From JALOLG01 sp963722415 (GTDB lineage Bacteria; Actinomycetota; Acidimicrobiia; Acidimicrobiales; Ilumatobacteraceae), in contig CAVRNI010000056.1 in the NCBI GenBank assembly GCA_963722415.1, forward strand, positions 124,001-188,000: a stretch of DNA of 64,000 nt, read 5' to 3'. The notes beneath the pieces are model-generated. The model saw nothing but the letters and a program-made list of their open reading frames with translations, was not told where the DNA came from and did not search any database. The first letter of the stretch is position 1. Each line of letters opens with the position of its first letter. A program made the position numbers and the translations under genes. Below are positions 1 through 9,300 of the stretch, one piece after another.

Positions 1-53
1 TGGTGTCGGAGGGGGTCACAGGACACAGGAGTAGCAGAGCACCGGCGCTTCGC

Positions 54-59
54 TACGGT
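54..59 (+). promoter_or_regulatory. Putative -10 box TACGGT, leaderless gene
   Basis: TACGGT lies 7 nt before the GTG start at 67, and no Shine-Dalgarno is present. This matches the TANNNT -10 of actinobacterial leaderless transcripts. No convincing -35 is seen. Confidence 0.5.
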
Positions 60-66
60 CGGCCTG

Positions 67-726
67 GTGGCGAAGCACATCGAGCCGTTCACGTTGACCG
101 GTACCCACGTCCAGCTGGAACCACTCGCACGCGATCAGGCAGCCGAACTCGGGCGAGCGGGAGCCATCGACCGGTCGAGCTACAGCTACACGCCCGTGCC
201 CGACGGGCTCGCCGAGGCCGAGCGGTACATCGACTGGCTCCTGGCCGACCGTGACCGCGGTGTGGTCGTGCCGTTCGCCCAGCGTCGCCTCGACACGGGA
301 GAGCTCGTCGGCTGCACCCGGTACCTGGAGCTGCGCCACTGGCGCGGACGCACCGCACCCGACGAAGTCGAGATCGGTGGCACCTGGCTCGCCTCCACCG
401 CGCAGCGCACGGCCGTCAACACCGAAGCCAAACTGCTGCTCCTCACCCACGCGTTCGAGCAGTGGGAGGTGTGGCGGGTCGCGATCTGCACCGATGCCCT
501 CAACCAACGCAGCCGCGACGCGATCGAACGCCTCGGCGCCCAGTTCGAGGGCATCCTGCGCTCGCATCGACTGGTGAACCAGCCGGGAGAGACGCGACCC
601 CGCGACACCGCCGTCTATTCGATCATCAGCGCCGAGTGGCCGGCCGTGCGGAGCGGGCTGGTCGCCCGGCTCGCGCGAGCCGGCGAACCAGCGCCGCAGG
701 ACGGCTCGCGATCAACCCCGGGATGA
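67..726 (+). CDS. GNAT family N-acetyltransferase (RimJ/RimL-like)
   Basis: The 219-residue protein has the layout of RimJ/RimL-type acetyltransferases, which transfer an acetyl group from acetyl-CoA to an amine. The N-terminus carries a TLTGTHVQLEPL strand, the middle an EIGGTWLA segment, and the C-terminal half the typical NQRSRDAIERLGAQFEGILR stretch, where the Asn and the RLGA(x)FEG core contact CoA and close the fold. The substrate cannot be read from sequence. The GTG start is chosen because TACGGT sits 7 nt upstream, as in leaderless genes here. The last 100 bases overlap the convergent 3' end of the surface-protein gene on the minus strand, so the basic tail after about residue 200 may be poorly conserved. 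Confidence 0.85.
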   Translation: MAKHIEPFTLTGTHVQLEPLARDQAAELGRAGAIDRSSYSYTPVPDGLAEAERYIDWLLADRDRGVVVPFAQRRLDTGELVGCTRYLELRHWRGRTAPDEVEIGGTWLASTAQRTAVNTEAKLLLLTHAFEQWEVWRVAICTDALNQRSRDAIERLGAQFEGILRSHRLVNQPGETRPRDTAVYSIISAEWPAVRSGLVARLARAGEPAPQDGSRSTPG

Positions 727-1898
727 GCCAGCTCGACGTGAGCAGCAACAGCCCGAGCACGCTCACCGGAAGCCCGATCCACCACTGTGTCGACGTCGCT
801 GCGCCGCCGAGGCTGAACGCCGCGCCGAGCACGGCCGGCTCGCCGTGCGGCACGGCTGCCGGCGACGATCGTCGTCGTGGTCGACGAGGACGACGTGGTC
901 GTCGACGCAGACTTCGACAGTGCGGGCGCGGTCGACGCGGTCGACGGCGAGGCGGTCGGAGGCGCGGTCGTCGACGGCCCGGCCGGGTCGGCCAGGTCGG
1001 CCGGCCGGCACTCGGGAAGGTGGCTGGCGGTGAGGCGACCGGCTTCGAGCCGGGTCCCGTTCAGTTCGAGCTCGCCGAGGGTCAGCATCCGACCGCGATA
1101 GAGCTCGCCTTCCACCGACACGTGCGAGTCCGGGTTGCCGGCGAGCAGATTGATCATGCGGCCACCAGCGGCGTCGACCTTCACGCTCCTCGCCATCGGG
1201 ACGTTGACGAGGATGTCGTTCGATCGTGCCGCCCAATCGTCCGACGTCGGCGACACGTCGACGCGACCACCCTCGACATTGATCAGCACGGTGGCGTCGG
1301 TCGGCACACGGTCGAAATGGACCGGCCCGACGAGACGATCTTTCACCTGGAACACCTGGAGCGGGCTGACGCCATCGCCGACGAACGTGGTGCGCGAGCC
1401 GTCACTGGTGACGATGCCCGACGTTGCGGTCGCGGCGAAGCAGCTGGCGCTCGATGCGAGCGCCGCCACCATCGGCGTGAACTCCGAGACGGCGTTGGGG
1501 TCGCGGGTGACGGTGTCGGCCGATCCGGGCGCGCCCATGCGGATCGTTCCGTACTTCAGTCCACCGGCCGCGGGGAGGATGATCGAAGCGCCGTCCCCGA
1601 CCACCAGCGAACCGCCGACGGCGAACACCCGGGCACTGGCCCGTTCGATCCGCAGCGAGCCTCCGTCCACCGCGAGGTCACCCAGGGCGACGACGATCCC
1701 GGCCGTCTCGACGTTCTGGACGACGCTCAGGTCGCCGCCGACGAACGTATCGACGAGTCGATCGCCCATCAGCACCTCGCGACCCGAAGCGACCACCTGG
1801 TCGGCGCGACGAACGGCGCTGGCCGTGACGGTGACGCCGACCACGATGGTCGTGGCACCGACGACGCGGACGATCGCCCGTCGCAGCCGTCGATCCAA
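626..1898 (-). CDS. Choice-of-anchor A family surface protein (apparent frameshift)
   Basis: This is a predicted secreted, membrane-anchored protein of about 423 residues once one frame break is bridged. A signal peptide follows the start (RLRRAIVRVVG, then a hydrophobic run ending TVTASA). The body has the choice-of-anchor A pattern: a FVGGDLSVVQNVE strand, repeated glycine-rich beta strands, and ILVNVPMARSVKVDAAGG. A Thr/Ser-rich linker follows (TTTSSSSTTTT). That frame then degenerates into Arg-rich sequence, while the frame shifted by one base (from about 880 down to 626) encodes a transmembrane segment (WIGLPVSVLGLLLL) and a basic tail, the expected C-terminal anchor. The TTG start at 1898 is chosen because GGAGG lies 8 nt upstream. 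Its function is probably adhesion or surface display; the ligand is unknown. The 3' end overlaps the acetyltransferase gene. Confidence 0.72.
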
Positions 1899-1906
1899 CT
1901 CGCCCA

Positions 1907-1911
1907 CCTCC
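1907..1911 (-). promoter_or_regulatory. Shine-Dalgarno GGAGG for TTG start
   Basis: On the minus strand GGAGG is spaced 8 nt from an in-frame TTG at 1898. The resulting protein starts just before its signal peptide, so this site decides the start of the surface-protein gene. Confidence 0.6.
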
Positions 1912-2025
1912 GTCCGCCTGAAACACACACGCGAGATAACGCGCGTCCGCAACCCGTGCGTTGGGCATCGGCAGACGGCACGGCGATCTTGAGCGTTCGG
2001 GGGCGATCGCCGAGCACCCCGCACC

Positions 2026-2031
2026 TACACT
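2026..2031 (+). promoter_or_regulatory. Putative -10 box TACACT, leaderless gene
   Basis: TACACT is 9 nt before the ATG at 2041. It lies in the 142-base divergent region between the surface-protein gene and the first flavoprotein gene. The rest of that region holds no clear feature. Confidence 0.45.
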
Positions 2032-2040
2032 CGCCGCCGC

Positions 2041-2634
2041 ATGCAGGCACTCGTGGTTGTTGCGCATCCTTGCGACGACAGCTTCACCCACGCTGCCGCC
2101 GAGCGGGCCGTCGCCGGTCTGCGCGCCGGCGGACACGCAGTGGAGGTGGTCGACCTGTACGCAATCGGCTTCCGTGTCGCGATGTCGCCGGCCGAGCGCC
2201 AGGCGTACCACGGCGAGACGCCACTGATCGACGAGCAGACCCGCGAGCACGCCCGGCTGGTGCAATGGGCCGACTGCCTGGTGTTCGTGTACCCGACCTG
2301 GTGGAGCGGCCTGCCGGCGATGCTGAAGGGCTGGCTCGAACGGGTCATGGTGCCGGGCGTCGCGTTCGTCTTCGATGAAGGCAACGGCAAGGTGCGGCCC
2401 GGGCTGCGCACGGTGCGTCGTCTGGTCGGCATCAGCACCTACGGATCGCCACGATGGACGGTGAAGATCATCAACGACAACGGGCGACGCACGATCATGC
2501 GGGCGCTCCGCATGGCGTGCGGACTTCGGACCCGCACGACGTGGCTCGGTCTGTACGGCATCGACACGGCGGACGAGTCACGCCGGAAGCAGTTCCTCGA
2601 CCGGGTCGAGACCACGATGGCGCGACTCACGTGA
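2041..2634 (+). CDS. NAD(P)H-dependent oxidoreductase, NQO1/MdaB-like flavodoxin fold
   Basis: The protein has 197 residues. Its N-terminus ALVVVAHPCDDSFTHA is the FMN/FAD phosphate-binding loop of the quinone reductase family, and VYPTWWSGLPAMLKGWLERV is the family's hallmark isoalloxazine-contacting segment. Such cytosolic flavoproteins reduce quinones or act as subunits of potassium efflux systems (KefF type). No kef transporter is adjacent, so a quinone or electrophile detoxification role is more likely. The downstream gene is a paralogue with the same WWSG motif, and the two overlap by 4 bases (GTGA), indicating a translationally coupled pair that probably arose by tandem duplication. 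Confidence 0.85.
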   Translation: MQALVVVAHPCDDSFTHAAAERAVAGLRAGGHAVEVVDLYAIGFRVAMSPAERQAYHGETPLIDEQTREHARLVQWADCLVFVYPTWWSGLPAMLKGWLERVMVPGVAFVFDEGNGKVRPGLRTVRRLVGISTYGSPRWTVKIINDNGRRTIMRALRMACGLRTRTTWLGLYGIDTADESRRKQFLDRVETTMARLT

Positions 2635-3216
2635 ACGTGCTCGTCGTCTACTGCCATCCGGTGCCGGCCTCGTTCGTCGCATCCGTGCGCGATCGGGTGG
2701 TCGCGGCCCTCGACCGACCCGGGAGCGTCACGCGCGTGACCGACCTGTATGCCGACGGGTTCGACCCCTGCTTCGATGCACAGCGACCGGCGCACCCACC
2801 TCGAGCCGGGAGTCGCGCCGGCACTGCAGCGCTACGCCGACGATCTGCGTTGGTGCGAGACGTTGGTGCTCGTCTACCCCACCTGGTGGAGCGGGCAGCC
2901 GGCGATGCTGAAGGGCTGGATCGACCGGGTCTGGGCGAACGGTGTGGCGTGGTCGCTTCCTGCCGGCACGAACCGCATCCGTCCGTTGTTGCGCAACGTC
3001 CGCCGCATCGTCGTCGTCACGACACACGGGTCCTCGAAGCTCGTCAACTCGCTCCAGGGCGAAGGAGGAAAGCGCGTCGTCACCCGCGCCCTGCGCTCGC
3101 TCTGCAACCGCCGATGCCGCACGACCTGGGTGGCGATGTACGGCGTCGACACGTCGACGGCTGATCAGCGCCAGGACTTCCTCGACCGGGTCGAACGCCG
3201 GCTGGGGAAGTTGTAG
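2631..3216 (+). CDS. NAD(P)H-dependent oxidoreductase paralogue (apparent frameshift)
   Basis: This is a second NQO1-like flavoprotein of about 194 residues. From the GTG at 2631 the first frame encodes NVLVVYCHPVPASF and continues to DGFDPCFDA. The family pattern then continues in the frame one base later, with DRRTHLEPGVAP, VYPTWWSGQPAMLKGWIDRV and a C-terminus ending in RLGKL. The switch falls between about 2776 and 2790 and is explained by one extra base. The C-terminal half is intact and closely resembles the upstream gene, so a sequence error is more likely than decay. If the break is real, the N-terminal flavin-binding loop would be lost from the product. Confidence 0.75.
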
Positions 3217-3237
3217 ACGCGGTCGACGAGGCGCGCG

Positions 3238-4140
3238 TCAACCGCCGGCGAGGGCGACCGCGATCTCGGCTGCGACCGCCGCGTTGTGCTCGGCAAGGGC
3301 GAGGTTGGCCGGAACGCTCCGACCCTCGGTCGCCTCGGCGATGCGGCCGAGCACGAACGGTGTGACCGCGGCTCCGACGATGCCCGCCCGCTCGCACTCG
3401 TCGTGGGCGAGCGTCAGCACGGCGCCGAGCTCATCCGGATCGAGCTCGTCGGCCTCCGGGATCGGGACTCCGACGAGGACGCCCGTCGATGGCCGGGTGC
3501 GCTGGCGCAACGTCGCCACGACCTCGGCCGCCGAGTCGACGCGATGCGGCACGCGCAGCCCCGACGAGCGCATGTAGAACGCGGGAAACCAGTCGTGCTG
3601 CCACCCGAGTACCGGAACACCGATCGTCTCGAGGTACTCGAGCGTGCGCGGCAGATCGAGGAACGCCTTCGCCCCGGCGCACACGGTGATGACGGGGTGG
3701 TGGGCCAGCGCGTCGAGATCGGCACTGACGTCGCCGGTCAGCTCGGCCCCGCGGTGCACGCCACCGATCCCTCCGGTCGCGAACACCTCGATGCCCGCCG
3801 TCGCAGCCAGCGCGACCGAGGCCGAGACAGTCGTCGCACCGAACGTCCACCGTTGCGCCACCGCGACCGCGAGGTCGCGCTCCGCGACCTTGCGCGCCGG
3901 ACCGAGGACGCGGGCGTGTTCCGACGCGTCGAGCCCTACCCGGGCGACGCCGTCGAGGACGGCCGTGAGCGCAGGAACGGCGCCGCGCTCGCGGATGGCA
4001 CCGGTGCACCGGTCAAGCGCCTGAGCGTTGGCCGGCGACGGCAAGCCGAGGTTGGAGAAGATCGTCGACTCGAGGGCAACAACGGCGACGCCGTCGGACA
4101 GCGCCGTCGCGACCTCGTCGGACACGTCCGGTTCGAGCAC
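3238..4140 (-). CDS. psuG: Pseudouridine-5'-phosphate glycosidase
   Basis: PsuG cleaves the C-C glycosidic bond of pseudouridine 5'-phosphate to uracil and ribose 5-phosphate, using a metal (Mn) and an active-site lysine. The 300-residue sequence carries the family motifs VVALESTIFSNLGLPSPAN near the start, FATGGIGGVHRGAE in the middle and VCAGAKAFLDLPRTLEYLET, which contains the catalytic Lys region. A GTG at 4140 is preferred because it puts LEPDVSDEV at the N-terminus as in homologues and starts just after the upstream gene; an ATG at 4179 would overlap that gene. No pseudouridine kinase (psuK) is next to it. It is probably co-transcribed with the RNA methyltransferase upstream, both concerned with modified uridines. 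Confidence 0.88.
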   Translation of the reverse strand: MLEPDVSDEVATALSDGVAVVALESTIFSNLGLPSPANAQALDRCTGAIRERGAVPALTAVLDGVARVGLDASEHARVLGPARKVAERDLAVAVAQRWTFGATTVSASVALAATAGIEVFATGGIGGVHRGAELTGDVSADLDALAHHPVITVCAGAKAFLDLPRTLEYLETIGVPVLGWQHDWFPAFYMRSSGLRVPHRVDSAAEVVATLRQRTRPSTGVLVGVPIPEADELDPDELGAVLTLAHDECERAGIVGAAVTPFVLGRIAEATEGRSVPANLALAEHNAAVAAEIAVALAGG

Positions 4141-4144
4141 GTCC

Positions 4145-5365
4145 TCAGTGTGCCAGTGCGTTGCCGGCGCGGTCGCCATCGCCGTCCGCGACGAACCTGG
4201 TCACCGCCTCGACGTGATGCGTCATCGGGAACAAGTCGAGCACCTCGGTCCGCTCGTGGCGGTAACCGTGCTGTCGAAGCAGCGTGGCGTCACGGGCGAG
4301 TGACACCGGGTCGCAGCTCACGAGCACCAGCACCGGTGCGCCCGCCGCTGCCAGCGCGGCCGACCCCGGTTTGCCGAGCCCGCTGCGTGCCGGATCGGCG
4401 ATCACGACGTCGACCCGCTCACCGCCCGCGCGCCATGCTCCGACCTCGCTGCGCACGATCGTCGCCGCCCGTCCGGCGAGGTTGACCGAGGCGTCCCCGA
4501 CGGAGGAACGCGACGTCTCGATGCTCGTCGTCCGGCTCGTCGCGGGCACGGCCGCGAGTCCGAACAACCCGACCCCGGCGTACGCGTCGACGACGTGTTC
4601 CGCTCCGTCGATCTCGGGTGACGCGCGGCGGACCGCGTCGACGAGCAGCCCCGCCGCCGCCGGCCCCGACTGGAAGAACGATCCGGCCGACACCCTGAAC
4701 CGATGGCCGGCGACGTCCTCGTAGAGCGCCGCGCTGGCGCCGGTCTGCACGGTGTCGGGCAGCCCCTTCACGTCGCCCTGGCGGCTGTCCCACATCGCGG
4801 TCATCTGACCGGTCGCCTCCGACACCCGCACGGTGAGCTCGACGTCGGGGTCGATCCTGACGCTGCGCAGCGCGTCGAAGATGGCCGGGTGGGCGACCAT
4901 GCACTCGTCGACCTCGACCGTGGTGTTCGATCGCTCGCGACGAAATCCGGCTCGCCCGGACGGGCTGCCGACGACGCGCACGCTCGTGCGGTACGCGCGC
5001 GACGGTGCCGAAGGTCCCTCGATGATCACTGCGCCGTCCAGTCCGCCGGTCCGACGCATCGCCTCGGCGAGGATCGCGGCCTTGGCACCGAGCTGCGTGG
5101 CCGCCGCGAGGTGCTGCCAGTCGCACCCTCCGCATCCGGCCCGGCGGTACGGACAGGGCGGGATCACCCGGTCGGCGGACGGCTCGACGACGGCGACGAC
5201 ATCGCCGCGCGACCAGTCCCGCTTCTGTTCGGTCAGCTCGACGGTCACCAGCTCGCCTGGGAGGGCTCCCCTGACGAACACCACACGCCCGTCGTCGGCC
5301 TTGGCCAGCGCGTCGCCGCCGGCGACGAAACGCTCGGGCCGGACCGTCACCACGGTTGCGCTCAC
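4145..5365 (-). CDS. TRAM-domain RNA (uracil-5-)-methyltransferase, TrmA/RlmD-like
   Basis: This 406-residue SAM-dependent enzyme methylates C5 of uridine in tRNA or rRNA. An N-terminal TRAM-like OB segment (residues 1-60) precedes a cluster motif with C71, C78 and C81 (CPYRRAGCGGC), and C155 in DECMVAHP completes the four ligands expected for a 4Fe-4S cluster. The Rossmann motif is VVDAYAGVGLFGLA (about 259-272). The catalytic nucleophile is C351 in LVLVSCDP and the general base is E386 in HHVEAV. Which RNA and position it modifies is not visible. The GTG start follows TACGCT by 6 nt without a Shine-Dalgarno, suggesting a leaderless message. Confidence 0.88.
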   Translation of the reverse strand: MSATVVTVRPERFVAGGDALAKADDGRVVFVRGALPGELVTVELTEQKRDWSRGDVVAVVEPSADRVIPPCPYRRAGCGGCDWQHLAAATQLGAKAAILAEAMRRTGGLDGAVIIEGPSAPSRAYRTSVRVVGSPSGRAGFRRERSNTTVEVDECMVAHPAIFDALRSVRIDPDVELTVRVSEATGQMTAMWDSRQGDVKGLPDTVQTGASAALYEDVAGHRFRVSAGSFFQSGPAAAGLLVDAVRRASPEIDGAEHVVDAYAGVGLFGLAAVPATSRTTSIETSRSSVGDASVNLAGRAATIVRSEVGAWRAGGERVDVVIADPARSGLGKPGSAALAAAGAPVLVLVSCDPVSLARDATLLRQHGYRHERTEVLDLFPMTHHVEAVTRFVADGDGDRAGNALAH

Positions 5366-5371
5366 CCGGCG

Positions 5372-5377
5372 AGCGTA
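5372..5377 (-). promoter_or_regulatory. Putative -10 box TACGCT, leaderless gene
   Basis: On the minus strand TACGCT ends 6 nt before the GTG start at 5365 of the RNA methyltransferase. Confidence 0.45.
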
Positions 5378-5406
5378 GGCGCCATCGCGTGCGCGAAGCT
5401 GGGGCG

Positions 5407-5610
5407 ATGGGCGATGAGGACACGGAGTGGTACTGGGACCTCAGCAACAAGGTCGCCGTTCCCGCCCGCGAGCGCGGCCCGGCGATGCGGGTCCTCGGTC
5501 CGTACCCGTCGAAGGCGGCGGCGGAGAACTGGCGCAACACCGTCGAGCATCGCAACGAAGCGTGGGATGCCGAAGACGCCAGATGGCATGGCGAAGATGG
5601 CAAGTCGTGA
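5407..5610 (+). CDS. Small conserved protein, SPOR-like
   Basis: The 67-residue protein is acidic and tryptophan-rich. It begins MGDEDTEWYWDL, has a central VLGPYPSKAAAENW element and ends in charged residues. The GPYPSKAAAENW pattern resembles short actinobacterial proteins with a SPOR-like strand-helix motif, but the role is unknown. The ATG at 5407 was chosen over upstream in-frame codons because the conserved-looking part begins there. It lies just upstream of rpe and could share its transcript. Confidence 0.6.
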   Translation: MGDEDTEWYWDLSNKVAVPARERGPAMRVLGPYPSKAAAENWRNTVEHRNEAWDAEDARWHGEDGKS

Positions 5611-5638
5611 CAATGCCCGGCCCGGTAGCGTCACCTCG

Positions 5639-6319
5639 ATGGCGAGACCGATCAAGATCGTTCCATCGGTGCTCCCGGCCGACTTCGCCCGGCTCGGCGA
5701 CGAGGTCGTCGCGCTCGAGGAGGCCGGCGTCGACCTGATCCAGTGGGACGTGATGGACGGCCAGTTCGTGCCCAACCTCACGTTCGGGCCGGACGTCATC
5801 GCCGCCGCGCGCAAGCACGTCACGTTGCCGTTCGAGGCGCACCTCATGGTGCTCACCCCAGACGTGCTGGCCGGCCGATACATCGACGCCGGGTGCGAAC
5901 GTCTCATCGTCCACGCCGAGGCCTGCCTCCAGCTGCACGCCACACTCGGCGCGATCAACTCGATGGGCGCCCGGGCCGCAGTTGCGATCAGCCCGGCGAC
6001 ACCCGCGTCGGCGGTGGCCCACGTCCTCGATCTCGTCGACCTGGTCCTGGTCATGACCGTCAACCCAGGTTTCGGTGGTCAGGAGTATCTGCCGACGATG
6101 GAGGCCAAGATCTCCGAGGTTCGGCGGATGCTCGACGATGCCGGCCTGGCGGACACCGTCGACGTCGAGGTCGACGGCGGGATCAGCCAGGCGACCATCG
6201 CCGGTGCGGCCGCCGCCGGTGCGAACGTGCTGGTGGCGGGCAGCGCCCTGTACCGCGATCCGGAAGGTCTCGGTCATGCCGTCGCCACACTGCGCGCGGC
6301 GGCCGAGGCCGCCGCCTGA
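5639..6319 (+). CDS. rpe: Ribulose-phosphate 3-epimerase
   Basis: Rpe interconverts ribulose 5-phosphate and xylulose 5-phosphate in the pentose phosphate pathway. The 226-residue TIM barrel shows the expected metal and catalytic motifs in order: IVPSVLPADFARLGDEV, WDVMDGQFVPNLTFGP, FEAHLMV, VMTVNPGFGGQEY and VEVDGGISQATI. The Asp residues of DVMDG and EVDGG and the two His positions are present, so it should be active. Length is normal for the family. The ATG at 5639 directly precedes ARPIKIVPS. Confidence 0.95.
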   Translation: MARPIKIVPSVLPADFARLGDEVVALEEAGVDLIQWDVMDGQFVPNLTFGPDVIAAARKHVTLPFEAHLMVLTPDVLAGRYIDAGCERLIVHAEACLQLHATLGAINSMGARAAVAISPATPASAVAHVLDLVDLVLVMTVNPGFGGQEYLPTMEAKISEVRRMLDDAGLADTVDVEVDGGISQATIAGAAAAGANVLVAGSALYRDPEGLGHAVATLRAAAEAAA

Positions 6320-6353
6320 GCACCGGTTGGGCGTATTGCGCGCACCCCTTCTC

Positions 6354-6359
6354 TACGAT
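6354..6359 (+). promoter_or_regulatory. Putative -10 box TACGAT, leaderless gene
   Basis: TACGAT ends 7 nt before the GTG start at 6367 of the addB-like gene, which has no Shine-Dalgarno. A weak TTGGGC at 6327-6332 is the only candidate -35, with a long 21-nt spacer. Confidence 0.5.
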
Positions 6360-6366
6360 CGGGTAA

Positions 6367-9300
6367 GTGCCGATCAGCGTTGACGCCACCGCGCCCGGCC
6401 GCGCCCTCGGCGCGCTGGCTGCTGCCGTCCGTCAGGCCAAGTCCGGCGATCCACTCGCCCCCGTCACGGTGATCGTGCCGACCAACACGGCCGGTGTGAT
6501 GGCCCGCCGGGCGCTGGGCCGCCGGGGCGGTGTTGCGGCAGTCGACATGCTGACGCTGTACCGGCTTGCCGAGCTGATCGGGTCACCGACGTTGGTGGCC
6601 GACGGACGCTCCCCGGTGTCGACCGCAGTGGTCGACCTCGCGATCCGCCGCGTGCTCGCCGATGCGCCGGGGTCGTTCGCCACCGTCGCCGAACACCCGT
6701 CGACCGTCGTCGCCCTGCGCGACCTCCACCGCGAGCTCCGCCTCGCCGGCCCCGACGCCGTGGCCGCCCTCACCGCGTCGTCACCCCGCGGCCGCGAGGC
6801 GGCGCGCATCAGCCAGCTCACGACGCGCCGGCTCCGGGCGGGCTGGTACGACGAAGGCGACCTCCTCGAGCAGGCCGAGCTCGCGACGCAGCACGCCGTG
6901 CCCCGCCAGCTCGCCCACACGATCGTGTACCTCCCGCAACAGCTGCGCGGACGCGAGCTGCGGTTGATCCGCGGGCTCGGCAGAGTCGCCGACGTCCACG
7001 TCATCCTGGGCGTCACCGGCGACGAGGCAGCCGACGCCGAACTGCTCACGATCGCGGAAGCGCTCGAGCCCGGTTGGTCGGGTCCGAAGCTGTCTGCCGT
7101 CATCACGCCACTGGCACAGCCGTCCACCATCGAGGTGATCTCCACCACCGACGCCGACGACGAAGTCCGGCTCGCCGTCAGGGCGGTGCTCGACGCCGGC
7201 CGCGCCGGCACGCCGTTCGGTCGGATGGCCGTGCTGTGGTCGGCGGAGCGACCGTACGCACGACTCGTCGAGCACCACCTCGACGTTGCCGGGATCGAGT
7301 GGAACGGGCGGCCCGGAACGCGTCTGGTCGAACGCCTCGTGCCGCGACTCGTCATCGACCTGCTCGACGTCGACCGGCGTGGGCTGCGTCGCCGCGACCT
7401 GTTCGACCTCCTCGCCGACGTGCCCGCCCGCGGCGCCGACGGTGAACTGCTCCACACCGCCGCCTGGGAGCGCGTCAGCCGCGCCGCAGGCGTTGCGCGC
7501 GACGACCATTGGACACCACGCCTGGGCGCCTACGCGGCGCGCGAACGGCGCCGCGAGGACGCCGCGCTCGAACGCGGCGTCCGGAACGCCACCGACGCCG
7601 AAGGGCTGGCGACGTTCGTGACCGGCTTGCGGTCAACGCTCGGTCACCCGGCCGCCACCCGGCCCTGGCACGAGTGGGCGACCTGGTGCGGCGAGCAGAT
7701 CGAGCGATGGATCGGGCGCCGCGCCCTCCAGCGGCTCGACGACGCCGAGCGTGCCGCTCACGAGCAGGTCGAACGTGTCCTCGACCGGCTCCGCCACCTC
7801 GACGCCATCGGTCCGCCCGTGCACCGTCGCGAGTTCCGCTCGACGTTTCTCGCCGAGCTCGAGGTGGCGCCACCACGCCAAGGTCGCATCGGTGCCGGGC
7901 TCACCACCGGCGCACTCGCCGGTGCCGCCGGCCTCGACGTCGACTTCGTCGTCGTCGTCGGAGCAGTCGACGGGTTGCTCCCACCGCCACCGATCTCTGA
8001 TCCCCTCGTGAGCGACTCGGACCGCGCTGCCGCCGGACTGACCACGAGCAACGTGACCGCAGGTCGTGTCCACCGCCAGTTCCTGTCCACCCTGTCGATC
8101 GCGAGCGAGGTCGTGATCACCTACCCGCGCGGCGATCTGCGCGCCACCGCCACCCGTGTGCCGACACGTTGGATCGAGGCCGACGTGCCGTTCGCTCGGC
8201 GCCGCGAGGTCGCATCGCACGCCGCGGGCCTGCTCGCCACGGAGTTCCCCACGTCGTCATCAGAGCACCGTCTCCGCGGGCTGTGGATGCGCGTGCATGG
8301 CGGGCAGGATCTCGCCGTCGGACACGAGGCCATCGACGACATCGTGTTGCGGCGGGCGATCCAGCTGCGAGCGGCGCGACGATCCGACGCGCTCACGGTG
8401 TACGACGGCGATCTCACGGGTGTCACGGTGCCGCGCCTCGACCGGCCCATCTCCCCGACCGAGCTCGAGACGTGGGTGACGTGTCCGCACATGTACTTCG
8501 CGCGCTACCTGCTCCGGGTGTACGAGGTCGAGGAGCCCGCCGACGAGATCACCATCACCCCGCTCGACCGGGGCAGCGCGCTGCACGTGGCGCTCGACCG
8601 GTTCAACCAGGCAGTTCTCGCCGGCGAGCTTCCCCAGCCCGACTCTTCCGGATGGACCGATCCGCACGTCGCGGCGCTCATGGAGATCTTCGACCGCGTC
8701 GGCGCCGACACCGAACGGGCCGGCCGCACCGGACGTCCCGCGTACTGGGCCGACGAACGCGAGAGGATGGGTGCCGACCTGGCCGAGTGGTTCCGGCGCG
8801 ATCGAGAGTCAGTGCGTGACCGGGGCGTACGCGTGGTCAGCTCTGAGCGCCGGTTCGGCGATGCGGGTGACATCACGATCCCCCTGCCGAGCGGACGCGC
8901 ACTGGCGCTGAAGGGATCGATCGACCGGGTCGACGTCGCCCGTGACGGCACGTTGTTCGTCACCGACTACAAGACCGGCAGCAACCGGAACTTCACCGAG
9001 ATCTCCGACGGCGATCCCACGGCGTCGGGCACCCGGCTCCAGCTGCCGTCCTACGCAGCGGCGGCGCTGGCCATCGCTGACGAGCCCGATGCGGTGGTCC
9101 GCGCCGAGTACTCGTTCTTCGCGGCCGGGAAGTACAAGCGCGTCGGATACACGTTCACACCCGAGATCTGGGCCGAGGTGGGGCGCTGGCTGGACCACGT
9201 GGTCGACGGCATCGAGTCCGGCCTGTACCCGCCGAAGCCGGAACGCCCCACCTGGCGATCGTTCGCGCCGTGCGCGTACTGCGAACCCGACAAGCTCGGC

